Positions 1 to 4,774 of a stretch of DNA of 5,675 nt are shown one piece after another. The notes under the pieces were generated by a model, which searched no databases, was not told the DNA's origin, and saw only the letters and a program-made list of their open reading frames with translations. The translations under genes were made by a program, and so were the position numbers. This stretch comes from Lentimicrobiaceae bacterium (lineage in GTDB: Bacteria; Bacteroidota; Bacteroidia; Bacteroidales; Lentimicrobiaceae), in the NCBI GenBank assembly GCA_028697695.1, contig JAQVEI010000174.1, forward strand, positions 1 through 5,675, in the 5' to 3' direction. Every line of letters begins with the position of its first letter. Position 1 is the first letter of the stretch.

Positions 1-755
1 GGACTATGGTGACACTGAACCCTGCCGGCAGTCTGGAACAGTTGCTGATGCAATACAATTGGACAACAGATACTTACCCCATCGAAGGTTCCTTATGGGC
101 AGAGGCACCCTCCGGCAACCGGGTTCAACTGGCCAACGGACAATATCCGGGCAGTTATCAACTTACTGACACCCAGCTTCAGCAGGAATCCCTGCTGGGA
201 AATTGGAAATTTTGGATACAGGATACCGATGGTGATGGCGGACATCAGGCAAAAGCGGTTAAGGTTAGCTGGGTGAAGGCTGCCTCAACCGGCAATTGGC
301 TGGCAAGTTCACATTCAAATGGCAGCATTGCCCCGGGCTCCAGCCAAACAATAACCATAACCTGCGATGCAACCGGACTTGAACCGGGCATTTATCATGG
401 AAACCTGCGATTGCTGTCCAACGACCCTACACGTCCGGTAACCGACATACCGGTACAGTTTACGGTTACCATAAATACTGCGGTAACACTGCAAAAGGTT
501 CCGGAATTAGAATTATCCCTGGCCCCCAACCCTGTGGATGATAATGCTGAAGTCAAAATCATTGCAACCAAAATCCAAACCGCAGAATGGACTTTGGTTG
601 ACCTGAATGGTAAGAAGCTACAACAAGGGAACTTGCATATAACTAAAGGCTTAAATCATCTGACTTTAAATGTTGCCCAATTAAAACCCGGGGTTTATGT
701 ATTGTTGATGCATACCCCCAATGGAAATCAGGCACTTAAACTCGTTAAAAGATAA
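1..755 (+). CDS. C-terminal part of a T9SS-secreted protein with P-domain-like and Ig-like modules
   Basis: The reading frame is open from the left edge (first full codon at base 3), so the ATG at 6 is probably internal and the N-terminus lies outside. Numbering from that ATG, residues ~1-90 resemble a proprotein-convertase P (homo B) domain: a strand-rich stretch with APSGNRVQL, then GNWKFWIQDTDGDGG ending in VSWV. Residues ~97-155 (NWLAS...G-IAPGSSQTITI...GIYHGNLRLLSNDP...VPVQFTV) match the Ig-like module often found before sorting tails in Bacteroidota. Residues ~168-249 are a type A sorting domain: LAPNPVDD, WTLVDLNGK, LKPGVYVLLM and a basic LKLVKR end. By family knowledge, the protein crosses the outer membrane through the type IX system and the tail is removed. 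P domains often follow subtilisin-like or metalloprotease domains, so the missing part may be a peptidase; that is inference. The stop is followed by the palindrome array. Confidence 0.88.
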   Translation, partial: TMVTLNPAGSLEQLLMQYNWTTDTYPIEGSLWAEAPSGNRVQLANGQYPGSYQLTDTQLQQESLLGNWKFWIQDTDGDGGHQAKAVKVSWVKAASTGNWLASSHSNGSIAPGSSQTITITCDATGLEPGIYHGNLRLLSNDPTRPVTDIPVQFTVTINTAVTLQKVPELELSLAPNPVDDNAEVKIIATKIQTAEWTLVDLNGKKLQQGNLHITKGLNHLTLNVAQLKPGVYVLLMHTPNGNQALKLVKR

Positions 756-810
756 GAAGATTCTTAAGTGCTTGCCGGAAATACGGGTCCATCAGGTATA
801 GATAATAGAT

Positions 811-827
811 GAACCCCTACAGGGTTC
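811..827. repeat. 17-base palindrome, unit 1
   Basis: GAACCCCTACAGGGTTC. The outer arms GAACCC and GGGTTC pair perfectly around a short centre. It is identical to units 2 and 5. ATAGAT stands just before it, like the ATAGTT before units 2 and 5. Confidence 0.85.
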
Positions 828-848
828 TTATTCCTTGTGCCCTGACTT

Positions 849-895
849 ACCCCCAATTCCGCTTGTCTGCTGGCGCAGACAGCTTCATTGGGGGT
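849..895. repeat. Two-tier hairpin in module 1
   Basis: The outer 9-base arms ACCCCCAAT (849-857) and ATTGGGGGT (887-895) are perfect complements. A small internal loop follows, then the inner arms TGTCTGC (864-870) and GCAGACA (875-881), extended by GC/GC around a bulged T at 863, with loop TGGC. It lies downstream of the secreted-protein gene and may end its transcript. No strong T-run follows, so a terminator role is only possible. Confidence 0.75.
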
Positions 896-906
896 TATTT
901 ATAGTT

Positions 907-923
907 GAACCCCTACAGGGTTC
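907..923. repeat. 17-base palindrome, unit 2
   Basis: GAACCCCTACAGGGTTC, identical to units 1 and 5, preceded by ATAGTT. It forms the right end of module 1. Confidence 0.85.
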
Positions 924-927
924 ATAA

Positions 928-976
928 ATATTACGTCACTCTCTGGATCTTTTTTAGGTGCAGAGCACCGTAATAT
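928..976. repeat. Nested inverted repeat between the modules
   Basis: The arms ATATTAC (928-934) and GTAATAT (970-976) enclose 35 bases. The right part of that interior is a perfect small hairpin: GGTGC (957-961), loop AGA, GCACC (965-969). The small hairpin abuts the outer right arm directly. I cannot place it in a known family. Confidence 0.5.
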
Positions 977-1007
977 AAAGTATGGAGTGTGGCCAAATAG
1001 CATAAAA

Positions 1008-1054
1008 AACCCTTGTATGTTTCCGGCAGACCCGGATTAATACTCAACAGGGTT
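1008..1054. repeat. Loose hairpin with a half palindrome unit
   Basis: AACCCT (1008-1013) can pair with AGGGTT (1049-1054), and inside is a perfect short stem TCCGG (1022-1026) / CCGGA (1032-1036). The right side, ACAGGGTTC at 1047-1055, equals the right half of the 17-base unit, so this may be a decayed copy of the same system. Confidence 0.4.
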
Positions 1055-1107
1055 CAGCGTTGATAGAAGCTTCATTTTACAGGATCACCGTAGTTGTCGT
1101 TCATATA

Positions 1108-1124
1108 GAACCCCAGAGGGGTTC
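1108..1124. repeat. 17-base palindrome, unit 3
   Basis: GAACCCCAGAGGGGTTC, with perfect 7-base arms (GAACCCC/GGGGTTC) and centre AGA. It is a variant of units 1, 2 and 5 in which both sides carry four C or G. Confidence 0.83.
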
Positions 1125-1135
1125 GACTATGAATA

Positions 1136-1183
1136 ACCCCCGGTAAGGTCAGTTGCCGAAGGTAACTGACCACTACCGGGGGT
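1136..1183. repeat. Two-tier hairpin in module 2
   Basis: The outer 10-base arms ACCCCCGGTA (1136-1145) and TACCGGGGGT (1174-1183) are perfect complements. The inner arms GGTCAGTT (1147-1154) and AACTGACC (1164-1171) also pair perfectly, and GCC-GAA-GGT closes the tip. The fold parallels that at 849-895, although the inner stem has a different sequence. Confidence 0.78.
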
Positions 1184-1204
1184 AAAGGGTGTGGAAACAA
1201 ATTG

Positions 1205-1221
1205 CAACCCCAGCGGGGTTG
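1205..1221. repeat. 17-base palindrome, unit 4
   Basis: CAACCCCAGCGGGGTTG, with perfect 7-base arms. The outermost pair is C-G on this strand where the other units have G-C, so both ends changed together and pairing is kept. Confidence 0.83.
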
Positions 1222-1257
1222 AACTATCCCTTATCTTCTTGGGAATAGTTGAACCCC
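1215..1257. repeat. Long imperfect dyad linking palindrome units 4 and 5
   Basis: Bases 1215-1230 (GGGGTTGAACTATCCC) pair with 1241-1257 (GGGAATAGTTGAACCCC) with one mismatch (G1221/G1251) and one bulged A, around the 10-base loop 1231-1240. Units 4 and 5 can therefore fold singly or together into a longer cruciform. Confidence 0.65.
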
Positions 1258-1267
1258 TACAGGGTTC
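1251..1267. repeat. 17-base palindrome, unit 5
   Basis: GAACCCCTACAGGGTTC, identical to units 1 and 2, preceded by ATAGTT. It lies just downstream of the leftward outer membrane gene and would form a hairpin in that gene's transcript. Confidence 0.85.
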
Positions 1268-1299
1268 TTTTTCAGTGTGCCCTGACTTAACCCCCGGTG
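1251..1299 (+). repeat. Truncated composite module 3
   Basis: The palindrome at 1251-1267 is followed by a spacer ending in GTGTGCCCTGACTTA and then by ACCCCCGGTGA. This repeats the left side of module 1 (811-854), and its CCCCCGGT matches the hairpin arm of module 2. No right arm follows; the copy stops a few bases before the stop codon of the leftward outer membrane gene at 1304. Confidence 0.7.
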
Positions 1300-1303
1300 A
1301 ACA

Positions 1304-2674
1304 TCAGAACAAGAAGCCAAGATTGATATAAAGTCCGCTAGTGCCATCCCGTTTATCGGCAGCCATGCCATAGTCAATGGCCAGGATAAAGTTCTGATTC
1401 ATGGCAATACGAAGACCCAAACCGTAGGAAGCATGCAATCCTGGATCATCGTTGGAAAAATACCGGTTGAGTAGTTCGCCTTCGGGTAACAGGTGCTTGT
1501 CAATATCTATAGTTTTGGTGATGGTACCCAGGTCGCTAAAGCCATTGAGCGATAAATAAAAATTTTGTCTCCATTTATAGAACTTAAGAAATTTATACCT
1601 CAACTCCAGGTTGGCATAGGCAAATGCATCGCCCACTATCCGGTTACGCAATATGCCTCTAAGGGATCGTGCGCCACCCAATCCATCGTTTTTGGTGGTT
1701 TTGGTAAAGGTATTCATCATGTAAGGTTGCATGTAGAAAGGTGTTTCTCCATCAATAGTACCCTGCCAGCCCAAACGGTAGGCAAACGTGAGGACATCGC
1801 GTTTCAATGGCAGGTATTGCCGGTGTGTTACCGCCACTTTGGTGAAAGCAGTTTCGGTATTGCCCATGAACCGCGGGGCAGTCATCAGCAGCAGTTCGGT
1901 CCATATGCCATTCACCGGATTCGACTCGTTGGATCGGGTATCATATACCAGCCCGAGTTTTGCAATATGGTGGCTGCCGCCATCAGCTTCCTGTTCAGGA
2001 ATGATTCCCCATTCCACATATTTATCATAAAGCACATCCACGGGCGGCAATTTATCTGCTTCATCTTTGCCCTTATTGAGCCGGTCAATATCTACCGTAC
2101 CGATCTGATAATTAAAATACCCATAACCAGCAAGCCAACGCAGCGGCAACGAACCAATTTTTCGTTGTAAGTCTATGGTTACCCGGGCAACTTTGCGTTC
2201 GTGACGGTAAAAAACCCTTGATATATAATCCTCGTTGCCGGGCGAATCGTCCTCAAATGAGGGATTATACACCGCTTCATACCCATTAAAACCGTAAAAA
2301 TCGAGAGACCGTTCCGTTAAAAAACTTAAATCGGCAGTTACCCGCAATTGATGAGGCAACAGGTATTTTGAGTCAAAAAACAATTGGTTGATCCCACTTC
2401 CCTTAGTGGTTCGCGACCATTCGGCATACAATGACCATTTGTAATCCGGATACAGGCTACCGTCCCCATAATCGAAAAGGTTGGCCAACAAACCATATTG
2501 AAATCCGATGTCAGAATCAAAAGCAACCGCCGGAAGCACACCAAGGTTGTAGCCGGTCTTGGCCTTTTCACCTGTTTGTGACCGGGTTGTATCGGTTTTT
2601 TGGGCAATGGCTGTGTTGTGCTGGTAAATAAGCATAACCAACAGCATTATTATTAAATGGTATGCATTTCTCAT
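1304..2674 (-). CDS. Omp85 (BamA/TamA-like) outer membrane barrel protein without POTRA domains
   Basis: This 456-residue protein begins with a signal peptide (residues 1-24, hydrophobic core LIIMLLVMLIY, cleavage likely after AIA before QK). The mature part starts almost at once with GVLPAVAFDSDIGFQYGLLANLFDYG, the usual opening of short Bacteroidota barrels of this group. The rest is amphipathic strands with aromatic girdles. Diagnostic features are LVYDTRSNESNPVNGIW (residues 242-258) and GARSLRGI (334-341), which fits the loop-6 (V/I/L)RG(Y/F/I) motif of the Omp85 superfamily. The chain ends in phenylalanine (NLGFLF), as in many outer membrane barrels. BamA-type proteins insert other barrels, but here there is no room for POTRA domains between the signal peptide and the barrel, so the cargo or role is unknown. 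The ATG at 2674 is immediately followed by the signal peptide, which supports this start. It converges with the secreted-protein gene across the repeat array. Confidence 0.9.
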   Translation of the reverse strand: MRNAYHLIIMLLVMLIYQHNTAIAQKTDTTRSQTGEKAKTGYNLGVLPAVAFDSDIGFQYGLLANLFDYGDGSLYPDYKWSLYAEWSRTTKGSGINQLFFDSKYLLPHQLRVTADLSFLTERSLDFYGFNGYEAVYNPSFEDDSPGNEDYISRVFYRHERKVARVTIDLQRKIGSLPLRWLAGYGYFNYQIGTVDIDRLNKGKDEADKLPPVDVLYDKYVEWGIIPEQEADGGSHHIAKLGLVYDTRSNESNPVNGIWTELLLMTAPRFMGNTETAFTKVAVTHRQYLPLKRDVLTFAYRLGWQGTIDGETPFYMQPYMMNTFTKTTKNDGLGGARSLRGILRNRIVGDAFAYANLELRYKFLKFYKWRQNFYLSLNGFSDLGTITKTIDIDKHLLPEGELLNRYFSNDDPGLHASYGLGLRIAMNQNFILAIDYGMAADKRDGTSGLYINLGFLF

Positions 2675-2693
2675 AATGGCTCTTTTTTGTTGC

Positions 2694-2727
2694 CGAAGAT
2701 AGCAAATGAATTGCTTTTAACATACAA
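2694..2727 (-). promoter_or_regulatory. Candidate Bacteroidota-type promoter of the Omp85 gene
   Basis: On the minus strand, TATCTTCG (2701-2694) differs from the -7 consensus TAnnTTTG at one base. A TTG (2727-2725) lies 23 bases upstream, at the long end for a -33 element. The ATG follows the -7 box by 19 bases. Both boxes are short, so this is tentative. Confidence 0.35.
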
Positions 2728-2733
2728 CAGTTC

Positions 2734-2776
2734 AAAAAAATAATATGATCTAAACCTTTTGATAGAGTGAGTTTAG
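2734..2776 (-). terminator. Weak candidate terminator of the zinc-ribbon gene
   Basis: In the leftward transcript, CTAAAC (2776-2771) can pair with GTTTAG (2755-2750) across 15 bases, and a run of seven T (2740-2734) follows nine bases later. The stem is short and AT-rich, so readthrough into the Omp85 gene is likely if it works at all. Confidence 0.25.
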
Positions 2777-2793
2777 GGAGAATCCGCAAAAAA

Positions 2794-3096
2794 TTACAAA
2801 CTATGAATAACACGCTTTTTTAACGGGGATTTTATGTTATCCTTTGCGCAATAATGACAAAAAGGTAATTTTTCTGTGAACACTGTATGGCAACGAGGGC
2901 ACTGATAGCGATATAATTTGATGATACGGGAGCCGCGAGCCTTGATTATGTATAGATATCCCATAATGGGCGTTAACAGCAAACTTCTGAACAACACCGA
3001 GCTCCAGGAAATATTACTCAGCCTGGCTTTAACCGTAAGCATTACCGCAGCATATAAATACAGTATACCAACTGATAGTATAATGAGTTTTAACAT
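2794..3096 (-). CDS. Small membrane protein with two helices and a C-terminal zinc ribbon
   Basis: This is a 100-residue protein that I do not recognise as a named family. Residues ~2-22 (LKLIILSVGILYLYAAVMLTV) and ~34-52 (VLFRSLLLTPIMGYLYIIK) are hydrophobic enough for two membrane helices; a basic stretch follows (KARGSRIIKLYR). Residues 66-83 form a zinc-ribbon pattern, CPRC-x10-CHYC, with cysteines at 66, 69, 80 and 83. The tail is basic (KSPLKKRVIHSL). By analogy with small ribbon-bearing membrane proteins, the ribbon probably faces the cytoplasm; its target is unknown. The intact four-cysteine motif next to two helices argues that the frame is real, whereas the opposite-strand frame at 2918-3109 has no such features. 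It lies 119 bases upstream of the Omp85 gene on the same strand and diverges from the transporter gene. The ATG at 3096 is preceded by a good -7 element 26 bases upstream. Confidence 0.75.
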   Translation of the reverse strand: MLKLIILSVGILYLYAAVMLTVKARLSNISWSSVLFRSLLLTPIMGYLYIIKARGSRIIKLYRYQCPRCHTVFTEKLPFCHYCAKDNIKSPLKKRVIHSL

Positions 3097-3122
3097 AGTA
3101 TGTGAGTAGTTTTAGTAGTTGC

Positions 3123-3139
3123 CAAAAATACTATTTTTG
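3123..3139. promoter_or_regulatory. Divergent promoter palindrome with two opposed perfect -7 boxes
   Basis: CAAAAATACTATTTTTG is a perfect palindrome around one central base. Read leftward, it gives TATTTTTG (3130-3123), a perfect TAnnTTTG box 26 bases before the zinc-ribbon ATG. Read rightward, TATTTTTG (3132-3139) faces the transporter gene. I see no TTG at the usual -33 distance for either direction, so the boxes may need an activator, or only one may be used. Confidence 0.5.
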
Positions 3140-3172
3140 TAATTAAAGCATCAGATTAATTGGTTCAAAAAC

Positions 3173-3184
3173 TATTGAGCAATA
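3173..3184. promoter_or_regulatory. Candidate operator half-pair, site 1
   Basis: TATTGAGCAATA is a dyad with perfect 5-base arms around AG. Its central ten bases, ATTGAGCAAT, are repeated exactly at 3204-3213, 30 bases on, close to three helical turns. Confidence 0.45.
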
Positions 3185-3202
3185 AGATATTTATACAAAT
3201 AC

Positions 3203-3214
3203 AATTGAGCAATT
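3203..3214. promoter_or_regulatory. Candidate operator half-pair, site 2
   Basis: AATTGAGCAATT is a dyad with perfect 5-base arms around AG and the same ten-base core as site 1. It covers the TTG (3205-3207) proposed as the -33 element of the transporter gene, so a bound regulator could block polymerase. Confidence 0.45.
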
Positions 3215-3232
3215 CAAATTTTTCTAATTTAG
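3205..3232 (+). promoter_or_regulatory. Candidate proximal promoter of the transporter gene
   Basis: TTG (3205-3207), a 17-base spacer, then TAATTTAG (3225-3232), one mismatch from TAnnTTTG. The GTG start follows 20 bases later. The perfect -7 box at 3132-3139 is an alternative and would give a leader of about 110 bases. Confidence 0.35.
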
Positions 3233-3252
3233 CAGTTTAGTTACCAGCATTT

Positions 3253-4602
3253 GTGAAAAAAAACATTCGAAATCAGCACATCCGTAAAGGCGATAAAAAG
3301 GTAATCCGGGGCTGGGTAATGTATGATTGGGCCAACTCGGTTTACCAACTAACCATTGCGTCTACCATTTTCCCTATATATTACAATCAGGTCACCCGCA
3401 AGGGAGATGACTTTATTGTTCATTTTTTTGGCTATGAAGTCATAAACACGGTGTTATATTCGTGGGCAATTGCTGCTGCATACTTATTGGTGGCTTTAAT
3501 TACGCCCTTACTGTCTTCTCTGGCTGATTATACGGGTCGACGGAAAAGCTTTATGCAGTTTTTCACCTGGTTGGGAGCACTTTCATGTGGGGCACTCTAT
3601 TTTTTTCATCCCGGCAACGTTGAGTTTGGCATCATAGCTTTTGCTTTAGGCACCGTAGGTTATGGCGGAAGCATTGTTTATTACAATTCGTTTTTACCGG
3701 TCATTAGTGAACCGGAAGATCAGGACAGGATAAGTGCCCGGGGTTATGCTATGGGTTATCTGGGTGGAGTGGTATTGTTGCTTTTTAATCTGGTGATGAT
3801 ACTTCAACCCGCATGGTTTGGTATTTCTGACCCGCTTATGCCGGCCAGGCTATCTTTTCTTACAGTTTTCCTGTGGTGGATTGGATTTTCGTTAATAACC
3901 TTTAACCGACTTCCGCGATATACATTCAGAAAACGGCGGAAAAGTAAGGAAAGCAACATATTTTTCGAGGGTTACCGCGAATTGGACAGGGTATTTCATC
4001 AGGTACGCAAGTCAAGGCCCCTGTCGGCTTACCTTATCGGATTTTTCTTTGTAATGATGGGATTACTTACCGTAATGTTTATGGCAGCTACGTATGGTGA
4101 GAAAGAGATTGGACTCAAAGATGAGGTATTGATACCCACCATCCTCATTATTCAACTGGTGGGTATGGGAGGTGCGTGGCTGTTTGCGCGTCTTTCATCA
4201 AGATGGGGAAACCTGAGAGCCTTAATGTTTTCGGTTGGAGTGTGGATTTTTATATGCATAGGAGCCTATTTTATCATCAACGCACTGCAGTTTATGATCG
4301 CTGCCTTCTTTATCGGGCTGGTAATGGGTGGCTCCCAGGCACTGGCGCGCTCTACCTATAGTAAGATGTTGCCTGAAACCACGACCGATCATACCAGCTA
4401 CTTCAGCTTCTTTGATGTAATGGAGAAGCTTGCCACAGTGGCCGGCACGTTCAGCTTTGGTATCATTGAAGCCCTGACCGGAAGCATGCGTTACTCTGTA
4501 CTGGCCATTGCTACCTTTTTTGTGATTGGTATAACTTTCCTGTTTTTCACTTACCGGCTACAGCAAAAAACAGTGGTGGTAACTGCTGAAATATCTGAAT
4601 AA
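3253..4602 (+). CDS. MFS transporter of the UMF1 (Atg22-like) family
   Basis: A 449-residue inner membrane protein with about twelve predicted helices in two halves. Family hallmarks are YDWANSVY at residues 24-31, before helix 1, and ADYTGRRKSF (91-100), the MFS motif A position between helices 2 and 3. A long basic central loop (~219-257, PRYTFRKRRKSKESN) separates the halves, and GGSQALARSTYSKMLPE (359-375) and FFDVMEKLATVAGT (386-399) are typical of the second half. Eukaryotic Atg22 exports amino acids from the vacuole; for bacterial members the substrate is generally unknown, so none is claimed here. The start is GTG: a TAG lies in frame at 3238-3240, and the next ATG (3319) would begin just before the conserved YDWANS. 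No Shine-Dalgarno sequence is seen, as is usual in Bacteroidota. It is divergent from the zinc-ribbon gene. Confidence 0.93.
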   Translation: MKKNIRNQHIRKGDKKVIRGWVMYDWANSVYQLTIASTIFPIYYNQVTRKGDDFIVHFFGYEVINTVLYSWAIAAAYLLVALITPLLSSLADYTGRRKSFMQFFTWLGALSCGALYFFHPGNVEFGIIAFALGTVGYGGSIVYYNSFLPVISEPEDQDRISARGYAMGYLGGVVLLLFNLVMILQPAWFGISDPLMPARLSFLTVFLWWIGFSLITFNRLPRYTFRKRRKSKESNIFFEGYRELDRVFHQVRKSRPLSAYLIGFFFVMMGLLTVMFMAATYGEKEIGLKDEVLIPTILIIQLVGMGGAWLFARLSSRWGNLRALMFSVGVWIFICIGAYFIINALQFMIAAFFIGLVMGGSQALARSTYSKMLPETTTDHTSYFSFFDVMEKLATVAGTFSFGIIEALTGSMRYSVLAIATFFVIGITFLFFTYRLQQKTVVVTAEISE

Positions 4603-4716
4603 ACCGGAATTGCATCAGGCTTTCAATGTATCCAGACATCTTCATCATCTAAAAAGCAGATGTAGATTGTCCAGGCAGGGCTGCAAGATACTTCGGGATA
4701 CTTTCTGGCAACATTA

Positions 4717-4748
4717 TTGTTTAGCTAATGTTTCATTGATTACTTTTA
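4717..4748 (+). promoter_or_regulatory. Candidate promoter of the EcsC-family gene
   Basis: TTG (4717-4719), a 21-base spacer, then TACTTTTA (4741-4748), one base off TAnnTTTG. The ATG is 26 bases further on. The 172-base gap after the transporter gene, with no strong terminator visible, leaves cotranscription possible. Confidence 0.35.
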
Positions 4749-4774
4749 TGTTAAAACAATAAAAATTCAATATC

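Larger units (their letters stand above)
811..923 (+). repeat. Composite repeat module 1 (forward)
   Basis: The order is: 17-base palindrome (811-827), 21-base spacer, large hairpin (849-895), 11-base spacer TATTTATAGTT (896-906), 17-base palindrome (907-923). The same order and the same spacer lengths, read on the other strand, are found at 1108-1221. The 21-base spacer ends in GTGCCCTGACTT, which recurs after the palindrome at 1251-1267. Confidence 0.8.
1108..1221 (-). repeat. Composite repeat module 2 (inverted copy)
   Basis: Read on the minus strand, this is palindrome (1221-1205), 21-base spacer (1204-1184), large hairpin (1183-1136), 11-base spacer (1135-1125) and palindrome (1124-1108). 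The 11-base spacer reads TATTCATAGTC on this strand and matches module 1 (TATTTATAGTT) at 9 of 11 positions. The hairpin core differs in sequence from module 1 but keeps the fold. Confidence 0.78.
756..1303. repeat. Palindrome-rich repeat array between convergent genes
   Basis: This 548-base stretch separates two converging genes and contains no credible coding frame. It holds five 17-base near-perfect palindromes (811-827, 907-923, 1108-1124, 1205-1221, 1251-1267), two large two-tier hairpins (849-895, 1136-1183), and looser hairpins (928-976, 1008-1054, 1222-1250). The parts are ordered: two modules of 113-114 bases sit in opposite orientation and a truncated third ends near the stop codon of the leftward gene. 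The arrangement resembles REP/BIME elements of other bacteria. The hairpins probably also end transcription from both sides. I do not recognise a named family for this repeat. Confidence 0.85.

Noticed and set aside
811..1267. A CRISPR array
   Set aside because: The repeated units are palindromes of 17 bases that occur in both orientations of a larger module; intervals between them are uneven (79, 184, 80 and 29 bases) and themselves structured, and no cas gene is present.
1565..2170. A 201-codon open frame on the plus strand
   Set aside because: It lies entirely antisense to the Omp85 gene, and its translation has no coherent domain, helices or barrel pattern. It is a shadow of the real gene.
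2568..2813. An 81-codon minus-strand frame spanning the gap between the zinc-ribbon and Omp85 genes
   Set aside because: It overlaps the ends of both better supported genes in another frame and crosses the likely promoter; its composition suggests nothing specific.
2918..3109. A 63-codon open frame on the plus strand
   Set aside because: It is antisense to the zinc-ribbon gene, which has an intact four-cysteine motif and two membrane helices, whereas this frame shows neither.
4646..4662. CATCT/AGATG hairpin as terminator of the transporter gene
   Set aside because: The stem is only five pairs of low GC content and lacks a following T-run.
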